Shown one piece after another: positions 51,373 to 59,928 of a stretch of 64,000 nt of DNA (positions are counted from its first letter, which is position 1; each line of letters opens with the position of its first letter). Below the pieces are notes generated by a model. It saw nothing but the letters and a program-made list of their open reading frames with translations, was not told the DNA's origin and searched no databases. The position numbers and the translations under genes are program-made. Source of the stretch: Blautia hydrogenotrophica DSM 10507 (GTDB lineage: Bacteria > Bacillota > Clostridia > Lachnospirales > Lachnospiraceae); assembly GCF_034356035.1 (NCBI RefSeq), contig NZ_CP136423.1, positions 2,418,001-2,482,000 of the forward strand. Reading direction: 5' to 3'.

Positions 51373-52149
51373 TTACGCAGAAGTACTTCTGTGATATTCC
51401 ACGGTCAGTCTCTCCAACACCGAGTCAATCTCTTTCTCCTCGACTTCGATCTTGGCAGACTGCTCTTTAATCCGATCAATCTCCTCTTGAATTTTCTGCC
51501 TTGTGGTGATATCCACTTCTAGTTCTTTTAATTTACTCTCATATGCCTCTTTCCCCTTACAGTGGTAAAAAGCAATCAAAAAAGTCCTCAGAGCCGACAA
51601 AGTGTGCGAAATCCCATAGGCCTTCTCAAAACACTCCAAAGCTTCTTCTTTTTGAAACAGGTAACTGTACGCACACCCCAGATTGTGATAAATTCCAGCA
51701 TAAAAACCTGGTCTGGGCTCTTCTGCTTTTAAGGCTTCCCGGTAAGTCTGAATTGCGTTCACGTACATTCCATTCTCCACCAGGCAATCTCCCCTCTTTT
51801 TTCGGTGTATCACCAGAGGTTCTTCCTCCATCTTGTCCAACTGTCCGTTCAAAGAACGCATTTCTTCGTAGCTTAAATAATTGATCTCCTTGAGAATCGG
51901 ATATAAAAATTCCTCTAAGGCCTCATTTCTTCGTAGATGAGACTGCAACTTCACAGCCAGCTTCCCAAGTCCCAGCTCTTCCTCCAGCCACCTTAACAAC
52001 TCTTCATTGCGAATCGACTCATCAACCAGATATAAATTGTGGCACAGATAAAAGCAAAGTTCCTCGATGGAATAAATATTGGTACTGATATTTTCTATAA
52101 AATACGGCTTCTGCGCTTTCTTCACCTGACATAAAATATAGCCGCTCAA
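51373..52149 (-). CDS. TPR-repeat protein of the DUF5716/DUF5717 operon
   Basis: A 258-residue soluble helical protein. The N-terminal 35 residues (CQVKKAQKPYFIENISTNIY, SIEELCFYLC) form a distinctive segment I recall from Lachnospiraceae hypothetical proteins. The centre (about 115-195) contains tetratricopeptide-like helices (GDCLVENGMYVNAIQTYREAL, NLGCAYSYLFQKEEALECFEKAY). A Lys/Glu-rich coiled coil closes it. The start is TTG 52149 with GGAGGG seven bases upstream; the DUF5716 stop is 13 bases away. Function unknown; TPR domains usually bind partner proteins, here probably the two operon neighbours (inference). Confidence 0.75.
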   Translation of the reverse strand: MSGYILCQVKKAQKPYFIENISTNIYSIEELCFYLCHNLYLVDESIRNEELLRWLEEELGLGKLAVKLQSHLRRNEALEEFLYPILKEINYLSYEEMRSLNGQLDKMEEEPLVIHRKKRGDCLVENGMYVNAIQTYREALKAEEPRPGFYAGIYHNLGCAYSYLFQKEEALECFEKAYGISHTLSALRTFLIAFYHCKGKEAYESKLKELEVDITTRQKIQEEIDRIKEQSAKIEVEEKEIDSVLERLTVEYHRSTSA

Positions 52150-52162
52150 TCCAATCCCTCCT

Positions 52163-53413
52163 TCACCAATGTGCCGTCTCCCGCCAAATCTTCTGACTGG
52201 ACGGGTACATTTCCCCGAAGCCTAAATCCTCTACAACAATCTCGCAGATGCCTGGCGCTGTGTATTCCATATGCAGATGCAGCCTCGTCGTCTTGTTGGG
52301 CCGTTTTGGAAGCCCAGGCAGCTTCATCTTTACCTTCTTAGAGGAGCTCTCATCCATTCCCATAACCAGAAACGTGAGGTCTTCCCTGCCATCCAAAATC
52401 AACTCACAGTCTGCCTGGCAGTCATACCAATTACGCCCAGCTTCAATCAAGATATGGTAGGCCGGAGTCCCCATTACCTGCATCTCCATTCCCACATTCA
52501 TTTTCACCAGAGCGTCTCCCATATACAAAAAGCCTTTTAATTTCTTGTCTTCGAGCTGCTCCTTCGCACCGTAACAAGCTCCTTTCACGAAAAGATTATT
52601 TCCCTGAAAAACCTTTCTTTGCTGTCTGCAAAGAAGCGGAATTGATCTCGGTTTCGCCCACTCCTGGTCAAATCCTTCTCCTGTAATATAGATACTCGAA
52701 TACAAATCATTCTCCAGCGTGTTCACCAGGAATTGATAAAAATCAAAATCTCTGTCTTTGGGGTCCTCCCCGATTGCTGCTCTCACAGAGTCTCCTAGCT
52801 TTACCAGTGTAACCTTTCCGCTCATGCTGGCAAACAATTTTCGAAACGACACTTCATTGCCTTTAAAATCGAACCATCCCACATTCCTGCTGCGAAAATC
52901 TGGTCGCTGGCAGTAAGCATAGTAGTAAAAGCTCTCGGAGTAGTCCATAAGCAGCACCTGTTCTTTTTGAAAACCCAGGCTCTCACATGCCTTCTGCAAA
53001 TTTTTGACCATCTTTCCATTCAGTCTCTGGACTGTGATCGCCAAGCATTTGGTGTTTTTCACTGGTTCCATGCTGCCCAGAAAACGAATCAGTCCCTGGA
53101 TATAGACCGCCGCCAGTTCCCAGGCTTCCATATACTGCTCTCCCACCTGGACTCCTTGATCCTCCTCGCACAGCTCGAAAAGATTTTCCACTAAAAAGCC
53201 TTCCCGTTCCCTCGCAAAATACTCCGCCTCTAAGCCAATGCTCCACTCCTGATTCTTCCCCCAACAGCAGACGCAGGTAGAGTTTTCAAAAAGATTGGCA
53301 CCAACTTTCATGGATACCTCCGCAGGCTCCTGGCGCTTCCGGTCATAATAGCAAATCTGCGAAACCTCTCTTCCAAAATCTACGCCGATAAGAATATCTC
53401 TGATCTCATTCAT
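52163..53413 (-). CDS. DUF5716-type protein with Hsp70/actin-like ATPase features
   Basis: A 416-residue soluble protein. Elements in the right order for the actin/Hsp70 nucleotide-binding fold are visible: phosphate-1 IGVDFGRE (9-16), phosphate-2-like WFDFKGN (180-186), adenosine-like YITGEGF (242-248), and a connect-2-like FVKGACYGA (275-283). The region after 300 is beta-rich (LILDGREDLTFLVMG, RLHLHMEYTAPGICEIVVED), reminiscent of the Hsp70 substrate-binding sandwich. I associate the family with DUF5716 from memory. The ATPase reading is an inference. It lies three bases after DUF5717 and 13 before the TPR gene, one operon. Confidence 0.75.
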   Translation of the reverse strand: MNEIRDILIGVDFGREVSQICYYDRKRQEPAEVSMKVGANLFENSTCVCCWGKNQEWSIGLEAEYFAREREGFLVENLFELCEEDQGVQVGEQYMEAWELAAVYIQGLIRFLGSMEPVKNTKCLAITVQRLNGKMVKNLQKACESLGFQKEQVLLMDYSESFYYYAYCQRPDFRSRNVGWFDFKGNEVSFRKLFASMSGKVTLVKLGDSVRAAIGEDPKDRDFDFYQFLVNTLENDLYSSIYITGEGFDQEWAKPRSIPLLCRQQRKVFQGNNLFVKGACYGAKEQLEDKKLKGFLYMGDALVKMNVGMEMQVMGTPAYHILIEAGRNWYDCQADCELILDGREDLTFLVMGMDESSSKKVKMKLPGLPKRPNKTTRLHLHMEYTAPGICEIVVEDLGFGEMYPSSQKIWRETAHW

Positions 53414-53416
53414 TTT

Positions 53417-56400
53417 TTATTCCTTCTCTATTCGGTACATCGCTTTGACAAAATGTTCCTGTCGAAGATAATTTTTCATCTTACTTAAAATCTCCTGGTT
53501 TTTGCCAAGCCTCCTCGCTGCTAACATCTGGTTCAAAAGCTGATACTTACTCTGACTGTTCATGTCAAGGTGTCCGACTGTCAGCGTGCGCTCCTGTGTT
53601 TTCTTCTGTTCATCTTTCAACTGAATGACAAAATAATAATGAAGGACCTCCCCATAAAACAAGGTAAATGTCTTCACAAACACTCCCTGATAGCTATCTT
53701 TGATAGGCTCACTCTTATATTGCAGAGTGTTTCCCAATCCGTGATCCATCGCATAGTAGAGTGTCACCTTCGCGCTCTGAGCTGTCCTACACTCTGCAAA
53801 AGCCTTGTCGTCCAACTGATACGGGCTTCTCATCTGCTCCGGTAATCTCTCAAAAAATCGGAACATGTATCCTTCGTGAACGCACATATCTAAAAGTTCA
53901 CGGACGATTTTTTCCTGCTGATCTGTCCAGGTCTCTACTGACACAAGGCACTGGAAAAGACTCAGTTTACACACCATGTCCATCTTCCACTTTCTAAGAT
54001 AAGCTGTCTCTAGGCATTCTTCCAAAAATGGGTCCAGGGAATATCCCTTGATAAAAAAACCATAGGATGCAAAATTCAGATAAGCTAAAATCAAGGTCTC
54101 CTTACCTGACTGCTGGATATAGTTCTTCAAAACCCTAGCACCCTCCCGGCGATAATCCCAGGTTAGCATCAAGAATTGGAGAATCTTTTCCTCCACGCCG
54201 TAGGTGTCTGTCTGAAAATCGCAGGCACAGTTCCACAGTCTGAAAAACTCATCCATAGGTCCCACAAAATAATACAGCAGGTAGGTGAGAATCGCCTCGT
54301 CATATTTTCCCCGCTGAAACACATGAGCGGCCAGGGCTACCAGCTCTTCTTCCTCTTCCATGTCCTTTTCCAGGATCATCCTGCTGCACAGCTTGACCAT
54401 ACTCTCCAAGCTGAGACCCTCATGCCCGTAGCTGCACATGACCTCATAAGCTTTCGTGAACATCCCTCTGGAAATCATAACTTCCATGAGAGCAGTCTTA
54501 TCCACCCGCGCAAATTTTTTCAAATCCACTCGCTTCAGATAATCATCCAAGTCTTCCCCCTGGGCGTTCTGAGAGTAATAATCCAGCAACCTGCGGCGAA
54601 CCTGTATTTTATAAGCCTCGGAAAACTCGGACGATTCCAGTAGTCTTTGGCAGACATCCAAATTCTCTTTGCTGACTGATTCCTGCTCACAGATATACAG
54701 CAAAAATCCCGGCTTCCACACCTCATACTGTCTGCATACCAAAGCCAGCTCTTTCTCATCCATCATCCTGGTCAAATTGTACTCCACTGTTGATGCGTAC
54801 CTGCGCTGTTTATCATCCTCAAAAAGAATCGCAGCGTCCTTGGTATAAATTCTCGGATAGGCCACCCCGTCCACACAGGGAAATGCCTCCTCATTTTTTA
54901 ACTGACTGTGCCGCACAATCACCTTTCTCACCTTCGAATCATCACAGTAAAGCCGGTGTGTGAACATCTGGCCAGCCAACCCTTCTGCCTCCTGCCCACT
55001 GCAAGGCTTTGACAGGCACTCCTGATAGATCACCGCATAGTTTTCATTCATTTTCCCTTCCAGAATCTTGCTCTTCGCAAACCGCTGAATCGTCTCTTGA
55101 TAGCTGCTGTATGCCTGCGGGTCTGTAGCCTTATTTTGAATCACATTGGCATAAATATAAGCTCTCTTTAGATCACCCAGGTTATTGTTGTAAGAAAAAT
55201 ACATTTTCAACGTGCGCGGCAGCGGTCTTTGATAACTACAGTCCATCGTCTCCATATAATACTCATACAGTCTTGTAAGTCTAAGACCGCGCTCCACTGC
55301 CAGAGAAAACCACGGAAAAAATTGGCTCTTCCTGGGTTCTCCTTTCATAATATGACGGCAGACAGCTTCTAAAGTATCGTCCTCCGGAAACTGTTCATAG
55401 GCCTTTGTGAGTGCCATATGCAGACTCCCGGAAAATTTTTTCAGGTATCCCGACAGATAGGCTAGGCGCATGGACAATTCTTTCGTCAGCAGCCCCCGTC
55501 TTCCTGCGAACAAAAACACCTGAATCCAAAAGCCATTGAGCCTTCTAAGCAAAGTGATGTCTTTTTCCACCAGCTGCCAAGCTTCCAGATACATCAATGG
55601 ATTTCGACAGCCCCTCTCATACTGCTCTTCCAACATAAAGAGAGATTTCGAGGGCGAGAGCCGGTACTCCTCGTCTGCCTGCAACAAGATCCACAACAGT
55701 AGAAAACTGTCCGCCTTCTGATTATAAAAACTTCGAATTTTGGGGACAATCTCTTTTTTCGGTCCTAGAAGGCCAGTCAACCGGCACAAGTATAAGTAGA
55801 CACCAGCCAATTCTAAATCCTTTTTGGTGAAAGATTTATTCTCATACTGCTTTAAAATTTTCTGAGCCTGCAAAATCTCCTCATTTTGATAGCACAAAAA
55901 CGCCTCATACATCTGATAATCTGGATAATCACAGCCTGCGTCCTTCAGCGTTTTCAAAATTTTTCTGCTCTCACTCAGCCATTGGCGGTAATCCAGCCGC
56001 CGTGTTCTCAATTCCAGATAAGTCTGAAAGAGGTGGACTCTCTGCTGTTTTTCTAGAGCACTGATATTCACCTGCACCTCTTTGTCTCTAGAGACCATCA
56101 CCTGATAGACCAAGGTTTGATAAGGTCCTTTTACGAGAATCTCCCCAAAATTTCTTCCCTTCCTCAGGCGGGATTCGTGAATCATATATTCCACTTGGTA
56201 AACACTTCCAATAAAATCCTCATCACGCACCATGTGTTTTGAGACTTCCAGAAAATCACCTCTTGCCTCCACTTCAAGGCGAAGAAATCCCCATCCACTT
56301 TTCTGAATTTCAAAGGATTCCAGCCGAGATTCTCTCACCTGATACAAGGATACCTTTTCATTTTTCAACGTGAGATTCACTGGCTCCTTTTGACCAGCGC

Positions 56401-56950
56401 TAATCAGAAACTCTTCCAAGTGCTGATAGGTGACTGGATTGTGAGTCATCCCCTGGTACAGTGAAAAAGTTTTTTCTGTCGCCCCCCTCAAAACCTGCTG
56501 AAAATTCTCCGACGTAAACAGTCGGAAAGCTTCCCGAAAATCCCGTCTGGCCAGTTTCGCAAACTCCTCCAGCGTAGAAATCTCTCCACTGGTACTGGTC
56601 ACAGGATTGGTTTCTATCTCAACAAAAAAAGGAATGTGATATTCCCCCACATTTGTCAAAAACGTCAGTTGTCCCTGAAAGCTCTCTCCGGGCAGCAGTC
56701 CCTCCACATCAATTCCATAAGAAATCTTCACCGCTGTTCCCGTAAACTGCGAGACCTCTGGCACGACTCTTCTGTGAGAGGAGCTGACGTAACCCCGAAT
56801 TTTGCAGTTCTCCTTAGTACCCAGATAGATCTCTCCCTGACTGTTTTTCTTGCAGGATGTCCGAATCTGAATCCGTTCCTGTGATAAAATCAGCTTAGGC
56901 ACCTCATATTCAAATTTACCGTTTATCATCTGTTCTACTCTTCTTTTCAA
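53417..56950 (-). CDS. Giant DUF5717-type protein, unknown function
   Basis: A 1177-residue protein without signal peptide or membrane helices. Residues 1-110 look like a beta-sandwich (FEYEVPKLILSQERIQIRTS, TNVGEYHIPFFVEI), a conserved-looking patch LARRDFREAFRLFTSENFQQ follows near 150, then a second beta-rich region to about 300. Residues about 300-1030 are helical and rich in Tyr/Leu/Cys, like long solenoid repeats, and the last 140 residues are again beta-rich with a basic tail. I recognise the family as DUF5717 from memory only. The start is TTG 56950, which has GAGGG upstream and restores the N-terminus KRRVEQMINGKFEYE. First gene of the operon. Confidence 0.75.
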   Translation of the reverse strand: MKRRVEQMINGKFEYEVPKLILSQERIQIRTSCKKNSQGEIYLGTKENCKIRGYVSSSHRRVVPEVSQFTGTAVKISYGIDVEGLLPGESFQGQLTFLTNVGEYHIPFFVEIETNPVTSTSGEISTLEEFAKLARRDFREAFRLFTSENFQQVLRGATEKTFSLYQGMTHNPVTYQHLEEFLISAGQKEPVNLTLKNEKVSLYQVRESRLESFEIQKSGWGFLRLEVEARGDFLEVSKHMVRDEDFIGSVYQVEYMIHESRLRKGRNFGEILVKGPYQTLVYQVMVSRDKEVQVNISALEKQQRVHLFQTYLELRTRRLDYRQWLSESRKILKTLKDAGCDYPDYQMYEAFLCYQNEEILQAQKILKQYENKSFTKKDLELAGVYLYLCRLTGLLGPKKEIVPKIRSFYNQKADSFLLLWILLQADEEYRLSPSKSLFMLEEQYERGCRNPLMYLEAWQLVEKDITLLRRLNGFWIQVFLFAGRRGLLTKELSMRLAYLSGYLKKFSGSLHMALTKAYEQFPEDDTLEAVCRHIMKGEPRKSQFFPWFSLAVERGLRLTRLYEYYMETMDCSYQRPLPRTLKMYFSYNNNLGDLKRAYIYANVIQNKATDPQAYSSYQETIQRFAKSKILEGKMNENYAVIYQECLSKPCSGQEAEGLAGQMFTHRLYCDDSKVRKVIVRHSQLKNEEAFPCVDGVAYPRIYTKDAAILFEDDKQRRYASTVEYNLTRMMDEKELALVCRQYEVWKPGFLLYICEQESVSKENLDVCQRLLESSEFSEAYKIQVRRRLLDYYSQNAQGEDLDDYLKRVDLKKFARVDKTALMEVMISRGMFTKAYEVMCSYGHEGLSLESMVKLCSRMILEKDMEEEEELVALAAHVFQRGKYDEAILTYLLYYFVGPMDEFFRLWNCACDFQTDTYGVEEKILQFLMLTWDYRREGARVLKNYIQQSGKETLILAYLNFASYGFFIKGYSLDPFLEECLETAYLRKWKMDMVCKLSLFQCLVSVETWTDQQEKIVRELLDMCVHEGYMFRFFERLPEQMRSPYQLDDKAFAECRTAQSAKVTLYYAMDHGLGNTLQYKSEPIKDSYQGVFVKTFTLFYGEVLHYYFVIQLKDEQKKTQERTLTVGHLDMNSQSKYQLLNQMLAARRLGKNQEILSKMKNYLRQEHFVKAMYRIEKE

Positions 56951-56969
56951 AGTTTACCCTCTATCATCC

Positions 56970-56997
56970 TTGACTATTTTTTACGAAACGTTATAAT
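56970..56997 (+). promoter_or_regulatory. Promoter of CobD-like aminotransferase (divergent region)
   Basis: TTGACT (56970-56975), 16-bp spacer, perfect TATAAT (56992-56997). On the - strand a TATAAT at 57001-57006 with a poor -35 (TTGCGC) could drive DUF5717, so the divergent promoters overlap. Confidence 0.75.
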
Positions 56998-57049
56998 CGA
57001 ATTATACACTACAAACGAAAGCTGCGCAACAAAGGAGCCCAGAAAAACC

Positions 57050-58147
57050 ATGTTAACACACAAAGATCATTTTCACGGCAGTGATTTAGAAAAAATAGAG
57101 AAAGTCTATGGAATTAAAAAAGAAGAGCTCGTAAGCTACAGTGCCAATGTCAACCCACTGGGACTATCTGACAACCTAAAAGAACATCTCGCCAGGCATC
57201 TGGATGTCATCACCGGTTATCCTGACCGGGAATACACACAGCTTCGGCGCGAGATTGCCGCCTACACAGGTGCACAGTCAGAATACGTACTGGTAGGCAA
57301 CGGTTCCACCGAACTCATCTCCCACTTTATCCAGACTCTACATCCCCAAAAGGCTTTAATCTTAGGCCCCACCTACTCTGAATATGAGAGAGATATCTCG
57401 TTGGGAGGTGGTATTAGCCTCTACTATCCTCTGAAGGAAGAGCAGAATTTTATTTTGGATGTGGAAGGATTATGCGCTCAACTCCACGAAGGACTCGACC
57501 TTCTGGTCTTGTGCAATCCAAACAATCCTACCTCCACCGCAGTTACCAACAAAAATATGCGCAGAATCCTGGATGTCTGTCTGCAATACGGAATTTTCGT
57601 CATGGTCGATGAGACTTATGTGGAATTTGCCCCGGAGCCAAGAGACATTTCCTCTGTGTCTTTGACCAACTATTACACGAATCTAATTATACTGAGAGGA
57701 ACTTCCAAATTTTTCGCCTGCCCTGGCCTGCGGCTGGGATATGCAATTACAGGCAACTTAGATCTGCTCCAAGAGATTAATCAGAAAAAAGACCCCTGGT
57801 CTGTGAACAGTCTCGCTGAACTCGCCGGCCAGTTTATGTTTCGAGATGAATCCTATATACAGAAAACCAAAGAGCTGATTCATTCCGAGCGTGAACGCAT
57901 CTATCAGGAACTCTCCTCTTGGAATTCCGTGAAGGTATATCCAGGCTGCGCGAATTTCCTCCTAGTGCGTATTCTGAAAAAAGGTATTGATGCACAGCAG
58001 CTTTTTGACCACTGTATTCGCCAAAAAATGATGATTCGCAACTGCTCCACCTTTCCGTTTCTGGATGAGACTTATTTTCGCTTCTGCCTGATGCTTCCAG
58101 GACAGAATGACCACCTGACAGAAGCTTTTTTACAGCTCTTAAAATAA
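57050..58147 (+). CDS. CobD/HisC-like PLP-dependent aminotransferase or decarboxylase
   Basis: A 365-residue fold type I PLP enzyme resembling threonine-phosphate decarboxylase (CobD) and histidinol-phosphate aminotransferase. The start DHFHGSDLEKIEKVYGIKK and SANVNPLGL are CobD-like, LCNPNNPTS lies near 155, VDETYVEFAP near 186, and the PLP lysine in RGTSKFFACPGLRLGY near 222. No cobalamin or histidine genes are in the window, so the assignment between these is open. AAAGGAG precedes the ATG, with a good promoter. The YitT gene follows after 85 bases. Confidence 0.8.
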   Translation: MLTHKDHFHGSDLEKIEKVYGIKKEELVSYSANVNPLGLSDNLKEHLARHLDVITGYPDREYTQLRREIAAYTGAQSEYVLVGNGSTELISHFIQTLHPQKALILGPTYSEYERDISLGGGISLYYPLKEEQNFILDVEGLCAQLHEGLDLLVLCNPNNPTSTAVTNKNMRRILDVCLQYGIFVMVDETYVEFAPEPRDISSVSLTNYYTNLIILRGTSKFFACPGLRLGYAITGNLDLLQEINQKKDPWSVNSLAELAGQFMFRDESYIQKTKELIHSERERIYQELSSWNSVKVYPGCANFLLVRILKKGIDAQQLFDHCIRQKMMIRNCSTFPFLDETYFRFCLMLPGQNDHLTEAFLQLLK

Positions 58148-58232
58148 TCATATAGTTGTAGACATTCCTTCGTATATAAGGTATCTTGATAGTAAGAGAT
58201 GGATTCTTTTCTTTCTAGAAGGGAGGAGTATT

Positions 58233-59102
58233 TTGCAAAATTCTTCTGTCAATCTGCGGCACGAGGCAAGGCGTATGTCCTGCGCGATCATTGCCGCTGT
58301 TATTTTCGCAGTCAATATCAAGACCTTCGTCAGAGCCGGGGGACTGTACCCCAGCGGTTTTAACGGAGTGACCTTGCTAGTTCAGCAGATCGGTACTCAA
58401 TTTTTTGGAATTGCAATCCCTTTTAGTCTCATCAACCTGCCTTTGAACGCAATTCCCGCTTTTATCAGCTTTAAGTACCTGGGGCCTAAGTTCACTGTCA
58501 GCTCCTGCTGTGTCGTGGTACTGACCAGCCTTTTGACTGACTTCATCCCCAGCCAGCCGATCACCTACGATCCTCTCCTGATTAGTATCTTCGGTGGTCT
58601 GATCAACGGTCTGGCAGCCAGTCTCTGTCTGATCGGCAACACCTCGGGAGGCGGAACAGACTTCATCGCGATTTTGGTCTCGGAGAAACGTGGACGGGAT
58701 ATCTGGAATTATATCTTGGCAGGCAACGCCGTGCTACTGACGGTGGCCGGCCTGCTGTTCGGATGGGATGCGGCTCTTTATTCCATCATTTTCCAGTTCA
58801 CCTGCACACAAACTATTCAAATTCTGCACCAGAGGTACAAAAAACATACCCTGTTCATTGTAACCAGACACCCTGCCAAGGTCTACGAGGAAATCAAAAA
58901 TTTCACCCATCACAGCGCCACACAGTTCACCGGAAAAGGCTGTTACAGTCAGGATGAATTGACTCTTTTGTACTCCGTCGTCTCTCGGGAGGAAGCAAAG
59001 CTATTGATTAAAAAAGTAAAAGAAGTAGACCCCTCGGCGTTTATCAACATCATTAAGACAGACTATATTAACGGACGCTTTTATCACAGAACAGACTATT
59101 GA
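58233..59102 (+). CDS. YitT-family membrane protein (DUF161 + DUF2179)
   Basis: A 289-residue protein with five or six membrane helices in the first 200 residues (AIIAAVIFAVNIKTFVRAGG, GNTSGGGTDFIAILVSEKRG) and a C-terminal cytoplasmic DUF2179 domain (KHTLFIVTRHPAKVYEEI, TGKGCYSQDELTLLYSVVSR). The family is widespread in Firmicutes; its substrate is unknown. Start is TTG 58233 with GGGAGGAG upstream. It ends at a convergent terminator. Confidence 0.9.
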   Translation: MQNSSVNLRHEARRMSCAIIAAVIFAVNIKTFVRAGGLYPSGFNGVTLLVQQIGTQFFGIAIPFSLINLPLNAIPAFISFKYLGPKFTVSSCCVVVLTSLLTDFIPSQPITYDPLLISIFGGLINGLAASLCLIGNTSGGGTDFIAILVSEKRGRDIWNYILAGNAVLLTVAGLLFGWDAALYSIIFQFTCTQTIQILHQRYKKHTLFIVTRHPAKVYEEIKNFTHHSATQFTGKGCYSQDELTLLYSVVSREEAKLLIKKVKEVDPSAFINIIKTDYINGRFYHRTDY

Positions 59103-59152
59103 CGATCTGATAGGGAAAGATCTCCTTTCCCTTTACCGGACTTATCACGCAC

Positions 59153-59192
59153 AAAGCTGCCACAAAACCCTTCAAGATTTTGTGGCAGCTTT
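59153..59192. terminator. Bidirectional terminator with a stop codon in its loop
   Basis: AAAGCTGCCACAAAA (59153-59167) pairs perfectly with TTTTGTGGCAGCTTT (59178-59192). The convergent pseudouridine synthase stop codon (59172-59174) lies in the loop, so the last codons of that gene form one arm. Confidence 0.9.
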
Positions 59193-59912
59193 CTTCAGCA
59201 ACTCTATCTCTTTTTCTGTCAGAGGGCGGCACTGCCCCCTCTCTAAGTTCTCGTCCAGATACAGCGGTCCCATGGAGATCCGTTTCAGGTAGATCACTTC
59301 CTTGCCCACTGCCTGAACCATCCTCTTGATCTGATGAAACTTTCCTTCCTCAATGGTCAGATTTATACAGGATATCCAGCCTTCCTCCCCATTTTCTACA
59401 GAGAGAATCTCCAACTTAGCTGGAAGCGTCGGATTTTTCTCTCCAATTTCGACTCCCTGCCGAAATTTCTGCGCGTCCTCCTGGGTCATCTTCCCTTTGA
59501 TCTGCGCAAAATACTGTTTTGGCACATGTCTTCTAGGTGCCAAAAGCCGATGGGCCAGTTCCCCGTCATTGGTAATCAGCAAAAGCCCTTCTGTATCCTT
59601 GTCAAGTCTTCCCACTGGGAAGAGATCTTTTCTCCGGGATGGCACAAACTCCATCACTGTCCTCTCTCTTACGTCCTCTGTGGCGCTGACGCAGCCTGCC
59701 GGTTTGTGGAGCAGATAATACTCGTATCTATCCACATGCACCACCTGTCCTAGACAACAGACCTCAACCTCTTCTGGTTCGATTTTTTCCGCGGGATTTA
59801 AGACGGTTTTTCCATTCACCTGTACCTGTGCCTTCGAGATATACTTTTTCACCTCACTGCGTGTCCCCGCTCCGGCATCGGCAAGATATTTGTCCAGACG
59901 AATTTTTTTCAT
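59172..59912 (-). CDS. 16S rRNA/ribosomal large-subunit pseudouridine synthase (RsuA/RluB family)
   Basis: A 246-residue enzyme converting a uridine in rRNA to pseudouridine. An N-terminal S4 RNA-binding domain (IRLDKYLADAGAGTRSEVKK) is followed by the catalytic domain with VGRLDKDTEGLLLITNDGEL near 100, containing the catalytic Asp. The short size suits the RsuA (position 516) group. It follows the PurF-like gene by 16 bases, same direction. Confidence 0.93.
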   Translation of the reverse strand: MKKIRLDKYLADAGAGTRSEVKKYISKAQVQVNGKTVLNPAEKIEPEEVEVCCLGQVVHVDRYEYYLLHKPAGCVSATEDVRERTVMEFVPSRRKDLFPVGRLDKDTEGLLLITNDGELAHRLLAPRRHVPKQYFAQIKGKMTQEDAQKFRQGVEIGEKNPTLPAKLEILSVENGEEGWISCINLTIEEGKFHQIKRMVQAVGKEVIYLKRISMGPLYLDENLERGQCRPLTEKEIELLKKAATKS

Positions 59913-59928
59913 GGTCTTTTGTACCTAC

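Noticed and set aside
57050..58147. Firm naming as cobD or hisC
   Set aside because: Sequence features fit both families and no cobalamin or histidine genes are adjacent, so a symbol was not given.
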